This document shows positions 1 to 7,184 of a stretch of DNA of 9,617 bases, in pieces. The stretch lies in the NCBI GenBank assembly GCA_029861655.1, contig JAOTZA010000117.1, positions 1 to 9,617 on the forward strand, given 5' to 3'. The notes under the pieces were generated by a model that was given only the letters and a program-made list of their open reading frames with translations, was not told the DNA's origin and searched no databases. The position numbers were made by a program, and so were the translations under genes. The first letter of the stretch is position 1. Each line of letters begins with the position of its first letter. Source of the stretch: Acidobacteriota bacterium. Its GTDB lineage: Bacteria > Acidobacteriota > Thermoanaerobaculia > Multivoradales > JAHEKO01.

Positions 1-256
1 CGACGTCACCGGAATCCCGGAAGTCGTCCGCAATGGTGACACCGGACTGGAGGTCGCTCAGCAAGACCCGGCGGCGCTGGCCGGCGCTCTGGAGCACCTG
101 TTGGAAGAGCCAAATGAGCGCGTCCGTCTTGCCGAGAACGCACGCCGGTTGATTGAGAATGACTTCGATATCCACACCAACGCCGCTCGCTTGCGGGCCC
201 TTTTTGAGTCAGTGGCCGAGCGTAGGTTGCCTTTGGCCGCCGGGGCGGCCTCGTGA
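1..256 (+). CDS. GT4-type glycosyltransferase, C-terminal fragment (cut by window start)
   Basis: Only the last 84 residues are present, read in frame from base 2; the gene begins upstream of the window. The fragment opens with DVTGIPEVVRNGDTGL, the nucleotide-sugar-binding part of the C-terminal Rossmann domain of GT4 (GT-B fold) glycosyltransferases, where a conserved Glu contacts the sugar nucleotide. The usual closing helices follow (AALAGALEHLLEEPNERVRLAENARRL and the FDIHTNAARL segment, the latter containing the common 'FD..xN' ending). Proteins of this type transfer a sugar from a nucleotide donor to a growing glycan or lipid-linked acceptor at the cytoplasmic face of the membrane. Its stop codon overlaps the GTG start of the next glycosyltransferase by four bases (GTGA), so the two are probably translated together. 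Donor and acceptor cannot be read from this fragment. Confidence 0.9.
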   Translation, partial: DVTGIPEVVRNGDTGLEVAQQDPAALAGALEHLLEEPNERVRLAENARRLIENDFDIHTNAARLRALFESVAERRLPLAAGAAS

Positions 257-1521
257 GTTCGCCGCAGAAGTCCTCGAGTAGTCTCGCTGCGGTGGAGGCT
301 CTCCCAGCCTCTCGAGGATCCGCGCTCAGGGTCGGCTACATCGTTGCCGATCGAGGCATACCCGTCTTTGGCCGCAAGGGAGCGTCGATTCACGTCCAGG
401 CCATGGTTGGAGCGCTATCGGAGATCGGGCACGAAGTCGAGATCCTTGCCGCTGTGGTCGGTGACTCAGCGAACACCCTCGAGGCTCGCTGCATCGAGGT
501 ACCGGCTCACGACGACAGCTCGCCCAGGCTCGACGGCGACCGATCCGAGCAGCTGGCGAAGGAGCGGAGGTGCTTGACCTTGGGAGAGTCGATGTTCCAA
601 TCGATTCTCGACCGCCATCGGGAGCGCGCGTTCGATTTCCTCTACGAGCGGTATTCCCTGTGGAGCGCCGCGGGTGTGCGAGCCGCTCGACGACTCGGCA
701 TTCCTTGTGTCGTCGAGGTGAATGCACCGCTGGTCTTCGAGCAGAAGAACTATCGCCGTTTGCAGCTCGAAGCGGAGGCCTACCGGATCGAGCGCGAGGT
801 CTTTCTTGGAGCAGACACGCTCATTGCTGTTTCGGAAGTGGTCAAGAGCTACGCCCTCTCCAGGGGAGCCGTCGAAGAGCGAGTTTTCATCGCACCCAAC
901 GGCGTCGATACCGAGCGTTTTCGACCGGAGGTTCCGCCGGTTCAGCTCGCCCCAACCGAAGACCGTTTCGTGATCGGTTTTGTCGGCAGCCTGAAGGATT
1001 GGCACGACGTCGGGACACTGCTGGATGCGGTCAAGACACTGGTTCGCGAGGCTCCCGACTACCATCTCTTGATCGTTGGCGACGGTCCGCTGCGCCGCTG
1101 GATCGAGGGATACATCCGCGGCGCTGGTCTCGAAGGCCACGTCACAGTCACGGGCTGGGTGTCTTACGAGGACATGCCGGGTTTCGTCAATCGCTTCGAT
1201 GTTGCCGTGGCGCCCTACGGACGAATGCAGGGCTTCTACTTCTCACCACTCAAGCTCTACGAGTACCTGGCAGCCGGAAGGGCGGTCATCGCCAGTGATG
1301 TTGGTCAGGTTGGTGACGTGATCGCCGACGGTGAGAGCGGGGTTCTCGTTACACCCGGCGACGCAGAGGAGCTCGCGGCGGGAATCCGAGAGCTCCGCGC
1401 AGACCCCCAGCATCGAGAAGGTCTAGGCCGTGCCGCTCGCGAGTTCGCGCTAGGGCGTACGTGGCTTCGAACCGCCGAGAATGTAGTAGCGCTGGCCTTA
1501 CCTCAGGACGGCGAAACCTGA
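253..1521 (+). CDS. GT4-family glycosyltransferase
   Basis: A complete 422-residue GT-B glycosyltransferase, predicted to be cytoplasmic or peripheral to the membrane and to add one sugar to an exported glycan. The N-terminal domain starts at about residue 25 (LRVGYIVADRGIPVFGRKGASIHVQ, roughly 25-49), including the Gly-rich acceptor-side loop KGASIHVQ. The hinge is IAVSEVVKSYALSRGA followed by FIAPNGVDTERF (about 213-223), the classic GT4 'NGVD' motif. The C-terminal donor domain begins at IGFVGSLKDWHD (about 241-252), then LLIVGDGP (272-279), VTVTGWV, and SPLKLYEYLAAGRAVIASDVG (331-351), where E337 is the second Glu of the EX7E region; the first Glu is not conserved, as in many members with the 'SPLKL.EY' signature. 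The first 24 residues are Ser/Ala-rich and unconserved. The GTG start overlaps the previous stop and has no strong Shine-Dalgarno, consistent with coupled translation. Sugar specificity is unknown. Confidence 0.93.
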   Translation: MSSPQKSSSSLAAVEALPASRGSALRVGYIVADRGIPVFGRKGASIHVQAMVGALSEIGHEVEILAAVVGDSANTLEARCIEVPAHDDSSPRLDGDRSEQLAKERRCLTLGESMFQSILDRHRERAFDFLYERYSLWSAAGVRAARRLGIPCVVEVNAPLVFEQKNYRRLQLEAEAYRIEREVFLGADTLIAVSEVVKSYALSRGAVEERVFIAPNGVDTERFRPEVPPVQLAPTEDRFVIGFVGSLKDWHDVGTLLDAVKTLVREAPDYHLLIVGDGPLRRWIEGYIRGAGLEGHVTVTGWVSYEDMPGFVNRFDVAVAPYGRMQGFYFSPLKLYEYLAAGRAVIASDVGQVGDVIADGESGVLVTPGDAEELAAGIRELRADPQHREGLGRAAREFALGRTWLRTAENVVALALPQDGET

Positions 1522-1522
1522 A

Positions 1523-3376
1523 ATGTGGAAGCTCCGTCCCAAGCTTCGAGTCACGCCGGCTGCCAAACAGATCCGCATCGGAGCGATCCGTCGTGTCTTC
1601 CGCCACTTCGCCCCGCACTTGCGGCCCTATCGCCGCAAGCTCCTGCTGAGCGGGGTCTACCTGCTGGGTGCGACGGTCATGGAGTTGCTGCGACCCTGGC
1701 CACTCAAGTTGATCTTCGATTGGGTGCTTGTGCCAAGCGACAAAGAGAGACAGGTGGTGAGCGCCATTCCGTTGATTGGCGACGACCCACGCTTGCTGCT
1801 GTCGGCAATCGTCTTGTCGATGCTGATCATCGCTGTTTTCGTCGGGCTGTTTCGGTTTCGTGAGGAGTTTCTCACCGCAAGCGTCGGGCAAAAGGTCGTC
1901 GCGCGGGTTCGGTACGACCTCTACTGCCATCTGCAGAGGCTCTCTCATTCCTTTCATGACAACAGTAGCCTGGGCGATCTCCTGGCCCGGCTTACCGGTG
2001 ACATTCGTAGGATGCGCGACCTCATGGTCACTTCGGTGATCTATTTGGCCGATCGATCCTTGGTCATCACCGGAATGATCATCGTCATGCTGCTGATGGA
2101 CTGGCGACTGACCTTGGTGGCCTTGATCATCGTCCCGCTCTTGGCGCTCACGATCACCCGTTTTACTCGGGAGATCAAAGTCGCAAGTCGGCGACAACGG
2201 CGCAAGGAAAGCAAAATCACCAACGTTTTGACCGAGAAGCTGTCCTCGATCAAGGTGGTTCAGGCGTTCGCCCGCGAAGCCTACGAAGAGGAGCGCTTTG
2301 CACAGGGCAACAAGAGCAGCACGAAGGCCAGCCTGAGAACCAAGAAGCTCGAAGGCCAACTCAACCGGACTGTTCAGATCGTGCTGGCCGCCGGCACCGG
2401 AGCCGTCGCCTGGTTTGGAGTGAGCCGCGTTCAGGTGGGGGCTCTTTCACCCGGCGATCTATTGGTTTTTACCGCGTACCTCGCAGCACTCTACAAGCCG
2501 ATCCGTCGGCTGGCGTCGCTCACGAGTCGGATCGCGAAAGCAACTGTAAGCGGCGAGCGCATCGTTTCGATTCTGGAGATCGAGCCGGAAGTCAAAGACG
2601 CTCCAGACGCGATCGAGGCACCTAGGTTTCGCGGCGACATTGTCTTCGACGCGGTTCACTTCGCGCACACTCCGGACCTCCCCGTGCTGTGCGGTGTAAG
2701 CTTTTCTATTCCCGCCGGCAAGACCGTCGCGCTTGTCGGTGAAAGCGGGTCCGGCAAGTCGACGCTGGCCGACTTGCTGTTGCGCTTCTACGACCCTTCG
2801 AGCGGTGCTATTCGGGTGGACGGTACCGACATCCGGCGCCTCACGCAAGACTCGTTGCGCCGCCAGATCGGCGTCGTGTTGCAGGACTCGGTTCTCTTTG
2901 ACGTCAGTATCCGAGACAACATTGCCTACGGTGATCTCGACGCCAGCGAGAGCCGAATCATCGCCGCAGCCCGGGACGCTGACATTCATGATTTTGTGAG
3001 CACCCTCCCGGACGGGTACGAAACCCTCGTCGGTGAGCGCGGAGCGAACCTGTCCGGCGGCCAAAGACAGCGAATTGCGATTGCCCGAGCCTTGGTCAAG
3101 AACGCGCCGATCCTGATCCTCGACGAGCCCATGTCGCATCTGGACGCGAAAACCGAGGCCAAGATCGAGCTGGCCATGGAGCGGTTGATGGCGGGCCGGA
3201 CCTGTCTCTATGTGACCCACGATCTGCGCGCGGCGGCCTATGCCGACGTCGTGTTGGCTCTCCGCGACGGCCGACTTCATCAGGAGTCGGAGTGGCGAGG
3301 CCTGACCGAGGAACGATTGGCGTCGCTCTACAGCGGCGCGGCGCCCGATACCACGATTGTCCACGGAAAGGGTTAA
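1523..3376 (+). CDS. MsbA-like ABC exporter (fused permease and ATPase)
   Basis: A 617-residue half-transporter that would act as a homodimer in the inner membrane. Residues about 39-340 form the exporter-type membrane domain, with hydrophobic segments near 39-58, 91-112, 172-192, 195-213, 285-301 and 312-330. The ATPase domain spans about 365-605: Walker A GESGSGKST (406-414), Q-loop Q454 in VVLQDSVLFD, signature LSGGQRQR (510-517), Walker B LILDEP (531-536) with catalytic E535, D-loop SHLD (538-541) and H-loop H566 in VTHDL. All catalytic residues are present. The DEP/THD wording is less usual than the DEATSALD/AHRL typical of MsbA and other lipid exporters. It starts one base after the preceding glycosyltransferase stop, with AGGACG upstream as a weak ribosome site. 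Between glycosyltransferases and decorating enzymes, it most likely flips a glycolipid or glycan intermediate; peptide or drug export is possible but less supported by context. Confidence 0.95.
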   Translation: MWKLRPKLRVTPAAKQIRIGAIRRVFRHFAPHLRPYRRKLLLSGVYLLGATVMELLRPWPLKLIFDWVLVPSDKERQVVSAIPLIGDDPRLLLSAIVLSMLIIAVFVGLFRFREEFLTASVGQKVVARVRYDLYCHLQRLSHSFHDNSSLGDLLARLTGDIRRMRDLMVTSVIYLADRSLVITGMIIVMLLMDWRLTLVALIIVPLLALTITRFTREIKVASRRQRRKESKITNVLTEKLSSIKVVQAFAREAYEEERFAQGNKSSTKASLRTKKLEGQLNRTVQIVLAAGTGAVAWFGVSRVQVGALSPGDLLVFTAYLAALYKPIRRLASLTSRIAKATVSGERIVSILEIEPEVKDAPDAIEAPRFRGDIVFDAVHFAHTPDLPVLCGVSFSIPAGKTVALVGESGSGKSTLADLLLRFYDPSSGAIRVDGTDIRRLTQDSLRRQIGVVLQDSVLFDVSIRDNIAYGDLDASESRIIAAARDADIHDFVSTLPDGYETLVGERGANLSGGQRQRIAIARALVKNAPILILDEPMSHLDAKTEAKIELAMERLMAGRTCLYVTHDLRAAAYADVVLALRDGRLHQESEWRGLTEERLASLYSGAAPDTTIVHGKG

Positions 3377-3454
3377 GTTGGTTTGACTGTTTTTTCGATC
3401 GGTAGAGCTCATTTTGGTGAAACCGGTGTCGCCGGGGAAGCACCGGAATCCGGA
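3377..3454 (+). other. Only intergenic gap of the operon: leader with small hairpin, or N-terminal extension from a TTG start
   Basis: This 78-base stretch separates the exporter stop from the ATG chosen for the first kinase-like gene. It is open in that gene's frame from a TTG at 3383, which has AAAGGG about ten bases upstream, so it could instead encode 24 extra residues. Against coding: the third codon positions are much poorer in G/C than in the flanking genes, and there is a T-run at about 3390-3395. It holds an inverted repeat CCGGTG (3423-3428) / CACCGG (3441-3446) whose 12-base loop carries GGGGAAG, a Shine-Dalgarno-like sequence. TTGACT at 3383-3388 looks like a -35 box, but no convincing -10 follows at 16-18 bases. 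Its role is unresolved. Confidence 0.4.
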
Positions 3455-4771
3455 ATGCGAGCCAGTCTGATTGCGCGGTTGAGACCGGTGCTGCAACCCG
3501 GATTCCTTCTCGAGGCGCTTCGAACCGACTGGGTGTACGGTGCCGAGCACGGCCTCGACGTGCTCGAGTGCCACCTTCTTCGGTTGCTTCCGCGTGGTGA
3601 AGAGGGCTTTGTGCTGGAGTACCGAGTCGAGCTCGGTGACGGGGCGGGGCGTACGTCGCAACGCCAGCTCTTGGTCGAGATCTGCTCCGGAGACGCGCGC
3701 CAACGGTATGAGGCGCTCCTGGTCAGTTTGAGCAAGCCACGACGTAGGCAACTGTCATGGAAGGCCCCCACCGGCGCGGTCGACTATCTAGGCAGCCTGG
3801 GATTGGTCGTACGCCTGCCGGGCTTCGACGAGCGGCTACCGGGTCTCAAACTGCTCCACCGACCGAGACTGCTGAGGCCGATACTCGCGGCCGACGTCTT
3901 GAGGGCGAACGAGAGTGCCGGCAAAGTCCGGGCCCAGATTCTCGGCCACCGTCTCGGCAAACGCTGCACGGTCCGCTTTGCGTTCAAAGTCTCTCAAGAC
4001 GGCTCGTCTGGGCGTGTCCGAAGATCGGTTATCGGCAAGTTCTACAAGAAGAGGTCGCTGCTGGCTGTGCAAACAGCTGTGACGATGGCTTGGCTTCGAG
4101 AAAACGGTTTCCACGCGTCTTCTCCCATTCGCGTTCCCAACCACTTTCGAGTCTCCCGCGATTGGCAAACGCAGATCATGGAAGATGTACCCGGAAGCGC
4201 CCTGTGCGAGTTAAGCGCTGGCGAATACCGCAATGGGGCCGGGCTGGCGGGTGAGGCGCTCGCCAAGCTCCATACCTGCCCGGTTCGGGTGTCTGGTTGC
4301 CATTCGGTCGACGATGAGCTCGCTGTCGTCACCCGTTGGGTGAAGTTGGTCGGTGAGCTCGGTAGCGACCTGGCGCCGGCCGCGGACCGCGCACGTCGAA
4401 GAGTCGTCAGCGCTCTCGAGCTGTGCCGAACCGCGACCCGCCGGCTAGTGCACCGCGACTTCTATGATCGCCAGGTTCTTATCGACGGGCAGCGTGTCGC
4501 GGTAATCGATTTTGACACGCTGTGTCATGCAGATCCGGCCATTGACGTGGGCAATTTTCTGGCCCATCTCGAGCTTGCACGAGCCCGCGGCGAATGCCGC
4601 GCCTCGGGGGCCGACGAGGCCTTCTTGGCCGGCTATGGCGCTGAGCGGGCGGCAGGTATGGGCGCGAGAATCGAGGCATATTCGAAGTCCGCGCTGCTGC
4701 GCCTCGCTTGCATGGTCTCGTTCGAGGCGCCGCCCGGCGTGGCCGAAACCCTCCTGGAGCGGATCGAATGA
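3455..4771 (+). CDS. APH-fold phosphotransferase (kinase-like) protein, first of three paralogues
   Basis: A 438-residue protein from ATG 3455 (462 if TTG 3383 is used). The C-terminal half has the aminoglycoside phosphotransferase/choline-kinase fold: catalytic loop HRDFYDRQ (333-340) with D335 as the likely base, metal-binding D352 in VIDFDTL, and ADPAIDVGNFLAHL (359-372). The N-lobe carries HRLGKRCTVRF (165-175) and VIGKFYKKR (192-200) with K195 the likely ATP-contacting lysine. The usual Asn at the end of HxDxxxxN is Gln (Q340), as I recall for maltokinase-type members. An extra N-terminal region (about 40-88) resembles a second copy of the N-lobe hairpin. Members transfer phosphate from ATP to small molecules or sugars; the substrate here is unknown. 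The ATG is preferred because the second kinase aligns from about this point (PVLQPGF with SLQAAWD). The stop overlaps the next start by ATGA. Confidence 0.85.
   Translation: MRASLIARLRPVLQPGFLLEALRTDWVYGAEHGLDVLECHLLRLLPRGEEGFVLEYRVELGDGAGRTSQRQLLVEICSGDARQRYEALLVSLSKPRRRQLSWKAPTGAVDYLGSLGLVVRLPGFDERLPGLKLLHRPRLLRPILAADVLRANESAGKVRAQILGHRLGKRCTVRFAFKVSQDGSSGRVRRSVIGKFYKKRSLLAVQTAVTMAWLRENGFHASSPIRVPNHFRVSRDWQTQIMEDVPGSALCELSAGEYRNGAGLAGEALAKLHTCPVRVSGCHSVDDELAVVTRWVKLVGELGSDLAPAADRARRRVVSALELCRTATRRLVHRDFYDRQVLIDGQRVAVIDFDTLCHADPAIDVGNFLAHLELARARGECRASGADEAFLAGYGAERAAGMGARIEAYSKSALLRLACMVSFEAPPGVAETLLERIE
4756..4759 (+). promoter_or_regulatory. Ribosome binding site for the second kinase-like gene
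   Basis: GGAG lies eight bases before ATG 4768, inside the 3' end of the preceding gene. It supports the ATG overlapping the stop codon as the true start rather than the in-frame TTG 60 bases upstream at 4708. Confidence 0.6.
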
Positions 4772-6174
4772 TCTCGGAAACGCTACCGTTGGATCCAGCC
4801 CTGCCGTCCCTCCAGGCTGCTTGGGATCCCGAGAGAATGACGCCGGTCTTTCGTAGCGGCTTGCGTTGTCTAGGTTCGCGTGCGGTCGAGATCGTTGGTT
4901 CGCGGATCGAGCGGTTTCGCTATCGCCGAGGCGAACGCGCCATCTTGCTCTATTCGTTATCGGTACGTCATCTGTCGGGAGGTCCTGTAACCGAACAATG
5001 GTTAACGGGATCGCTGTATCCGGGCAACCGTGCACGCCGCTTGTTTCAGAGGATGCGACGAGAATATGCGGGCAGGGAGCCTGGGGAGGAGTCATTCTTC
5101 GGCCCGATCCACCACATCCCGAGCCTGGAGATGGTCTTACAGGCCTACCCGTTCGACCGCTACCTGCCCGCGTTGCCGGCCTTGGTTTCGGACCCCTGGG
5201 CTGCGATGGAGCAAGTCGGGGCTGGCGGCTGGCGCCCGGAAGAAGCGAGGGTCTCGCTGCTGCGATACCGACCGTTTCAGGGTGCAGCCCTGTGTTGTGA
5301 CTTCGCCGGTCGCCGTCCCGGCCGCAGGCGCCTCCAATCGAGGCGACTCCACGCCAAGCTCTACCGCCGCGACGAGGGCGCCAGGACCTGCCGACTCATC
5401 GAGCGGATCCGCTCGTCGAATTCCGAGCATCGGGCTTTCTCTACCCCCGCTGCCGTCGGCTATCTTCGCGATCTGCGGTTGCTCATAGTCAAAGCTGCTC
5501 CCGGCCCTTCTCTCAAGCAGTCACTTGAGGAGAACCCCGCGCCTTCGCATATTGCCGAGCTGGCTACGAACGCGGCCGAAGGACTCTCTGCGTTGCACCG
5601 CAGTCGACTGTCGACGTCAAGGCGATGGCGGCGAAGCGACAGCCTCGAACGAGCCAGAGTCGCCGGTATCTTCATTAAGACGGCCTGCCCCAAGCTGGCG
5701 CAGAGCGTGGACAACGTCGTCGAGGCGTTGACCGAGCGCATCGAGGACTGCGCACTCAGACCAGCGCATCTGGATCTCAAGCCGGACCACCTCTTCGTCA
5801 CCGGAAGTCGGACGCACTTCATCGATCTGGACACGTTCGCCATGGCGGATCCGGTCCTCGATATGGCCAACCTCTTCGCTCGCCTCGAATCTCTCTCCGA
5901 GAAGCCGGATTCGGGGGTCGACCCGAGTGGGTGCAAAGCGGCAGCCGAGGTCTTCCGAAGCGAGTACTTCGCTCGGGTGCCAACCGGTTGGGGCAAGAGG
6001 TTTTTTGTTGACTATTCCCTGGCTCTGCTCGATCTTGCCTGTTCTCCGCTGCGGCATCGAGAGCCCAACTGGGCACAGAAAACCATGCGGACACTGGAAA
6101 AGGCCGCCACAGCCGTCGGGCGGGCGGTCAAGCCTCGAAGTCGAATTGCGGTGTCATTCGGAGGTGCGCTGTGA
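4768..6174 (+). CDS. Divergent APH-fold phosphotransferase (kinase-like) protein, second paralogue
   Basis: A 468-residue relative of the two other kinase-like genes in the operon and the most diverged of them. The catalytic loop reads HLDLKPDH (334-341), with D336 as the likely base; FIDLDTFAMADPVLDMANLFARL (351-373) gives the second metal Asp D353 and the structural Asp residues. RLHAKLYRR (193-201) supplies the probable ATP lysine K197. The final Asn of HxDxxxxN is His (H341), so metal binding may differ or activity may be weak. FRYRRGERAILLYSLSV (50-66) followed by TGSLYPGNRARRL looks like a copy of the later LRYRPFQGAALCCDF (165-179) plus HAKLYRRDEGARTCRL, an internal N-lobe duplication. 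It starts at the ATGA overlap with the previous gene and ends in a GTGA overlap with the sulfotransferase. It could be an active kinase or a regulatory pseudo-kinase; the sequence alone does not decide. Confidence 0.8.
   Translation: MISETLPLDPALPSLQAAWDPERMTPVFRSGLRCLGSRAVEIVGSRIERFRYRRGERAILLYSLSVRHLSGGPVTEQWLTGSLYPGNRARRLFQRMRREYAGREPGEESFFGPIHHIPSLEMVLQAYPFDRYLPALPALVSDPWAAMEQVGAGGWRPEEARVSLLRYRPFQGAALCCDFAGRRPGRRRLQSRRLHAKLYRRDEGARTCRLIERIRSSNSEHRAFSTPAAVGYLRDLRLLIVKAAPGPSLKQSLEENPAPSHIAELATNAAEGLSALHRSRLSTSRRWRRSDSLERARVAGIFIKTACPKLAQSVDNVVEALTERIEDCALRPAHLDLKPDHLFVTGSRTHFIDLDTFAMADPVLDMANLFARLESLSEKPDSGVDPSGCKAAAEVFRSEYFARVPTGWGKRFFVDYSLALLDLACSPLRHREPNWAQKTMRTLEKAATAVGRAVKPRSRIAVSFGGAL
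6160..6164 (+). promoter_or_regulatory. Strong ribosome binding site for the sulfotransferase gene
   Basis: GGAGG sits six bases before GTG 6171, within the coding end of the preceding kinase-like gene. It is the best Shine-Dalgarno in the window, fixes the GTG as the start, and suggests the sulfotransferase can be loaded independently of translational coupling. Confidence 0.7.
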
Positions 6175-7184
6175 CAATTCCCTTTGAAGTGCCGGCCGAG
6201 AACACGACCGACGTCGCGGTGCCTTCGAGATCCACGCAAGTGGGCTCCAACCCCTACGTGTTCGTCGTCGGCAGCCCACGCTCGGGGACGACGCTTCTCA
6301 AGCGGCTTCTAGACGCCCATCCGCTTCTCGCCGTCACACGGGAGACCCACTGGATTCCCCGGTTCTTCGAGCGCAGAGTCGGTCTGACAGCCGACGGCAG
6401 GGTGACGCCTGCGCTGGTCGAAAGGCTCTTCGAGCACCGTCGGTTCAGCCACCTGAAGCTCGAGCCTCGCCAGGTCGAAGAAGCCGCAATTGCTTTCGAA
6501 GACCGACCGTATTCGGAGTTCGTCTCCTACTTGTTCGAGCTTCTTGCCAAGCGCGCCGGCAAGCCTTTTGTCGGCGATAAGACGCCACCCTATGTTCGCA
6601 AGATCGACGTTCTGAGCAATCTATGGCCGCAAGCGCGCTTCGTTCACCTAGTTCGCGACGGCCGCGATGTTTGTCTGTCGATGCTCAAGTGGCGTATGGC
6701 GCACCGGGCGGCAGGCCGGCGCAAGACGTGGCAGGAAGATCCTGTCTCGACAACCGCCCTCTGGTGGGAGTGGCTTGTGCGGCTGGGTAGAGAGGCGGGG
6801 GCCCGATTGCCGCTCTCGCACTACTTCGAACTTCGCTACGAAGACCTGGTCGCCAATCCCGCGCAGCAATGCCTGCAGCTGTGTCGGTTCTTGGATCTAC
6901 CCTACGCCCACCAAATGCTCGAATACCACAAGGGCAAAACCCGAACCGGTTCCGACCTCTCGGCCAACGGTGCGTGGCTGCCACCGACGCCGGGGCTTCG
7001 TGACTGGCGCTCTCAGATGCCTGCCGAAGACCTGCGTCGGTTCGAGGCCGTGGCCGGCCGGCTGCTCGGGGAGCTGGGCTACGAGCGCGGCTTGAACGGT
7101 GCCAGCTCAGAGGCAGCGCGGCGTGCCGATCGGATGCGGCGGCAGTTCGACGGAAAACCGCTTCCCCGAAACTGGGAACCATGA
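6171..7184 (+). CDS. PAPS-dependent sulfotransferase (Sulfotransfer_3-like)
   Basis: A complete 337-residue sulfotransferase, predicted cytoplasmic: no signal peptide or membrane segment is seen. It would move sulfate from 3'-phosphoadenosine-5'-phosphosulfate (PAPS) to a hydroxyl or amine on an acceptor. The 5'-phosphosulfate loop is VVGSPRSGTTLLKRLLDAHP (32-51). The 3'-phosphate site is RFVHLVRDGRDVCLSM (156-171), with R162 and S170 the expected contacts. RETHWIP (57-63) places E58/H60 where the catalytic acid/base usually lies, and GDKTPPYVRK (135-144) is another family motif. YEDLVANP (223-230) and the LDLPY helix complete the fold. The loop region resembles tyrosylprotein sulfotransferases as well as bacterial glycan sulfotransferases; given glycosyltransferase and exporter neighbours, a glycan or glycolipid acceptor is more likely than protein tyrosine. 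The GTG start overlaps the previous stop; its own stop overlaps the next ATG. Confidence 0.92.
   Translation: MTIPFEVPAENTTDVAVPSRSTQVGSNPYVFVVGSPRSGTTLLKRLLDAHPLLAVTRETHWIPRFFERRVGLTADGRVTPALVERLFEHRRFSHLKLEPRQVEEAAIAFEDRPYSEFVSYLFELLAKRAGKPFVGDKTPPYVRKIDVLSNLWPQARFVHLVRDGRDVCLSMLKWRMAHRAAGRRKTWQEDPVSTTALWWEWLVRLGREAGARLPLSHYFELRYEDLVANPAQQCLQLCRFLDLPYAHQMLEYHKGKTRTGSDLSANGAWLPPTPGLRDWRSQMPAEDLRRFEAVAGRLLGELGYERGLNGASSEAARRADRMRRQFDGKPLPRNWEP

Noticed and set aside
1..1521. The two glycosyltransferase pieces as one gene split by a frameshift
   Set aside because: Each has its own donor-domain ending: the first piece closes with a full GT4 C-terminus before the stop, and the second begins with a complete N-terminal domain.
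1349..2359. Long open frame on the minus strand (336 codons) opposite the glycosyltransferase and exporter
   Set aside because: Asp/Gln/His-rich product with no family motif, opposite two well-supported genes; a codon-bias shadow.
3383..3411. TTGACT as a -35 box of an internal promoter
   Set aside because: No TATAAT-like hexamer at 16-18 bases (the sequence there is AGCTCA), so a sigma-70 promoter is not supported.
2459..3751. Long open frame on the minus strand (430 codons) crossing the exporter and first kinase-like gene
   Set aside because: It runs antisense through intact Walker A, signature and Walker B motifs and has no recognisable domain. Open minus-strand frames are expected opposite GC-rich genes.
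4708..4767. Earlier TTG start adding 20 residues to the second kinase-like protein
   Set aside because: The added residues lie inside the previous gene in another frame, whereas ATG 4768 has GGAG at proper spacing and the stop-start overlap seen throughout this operon.
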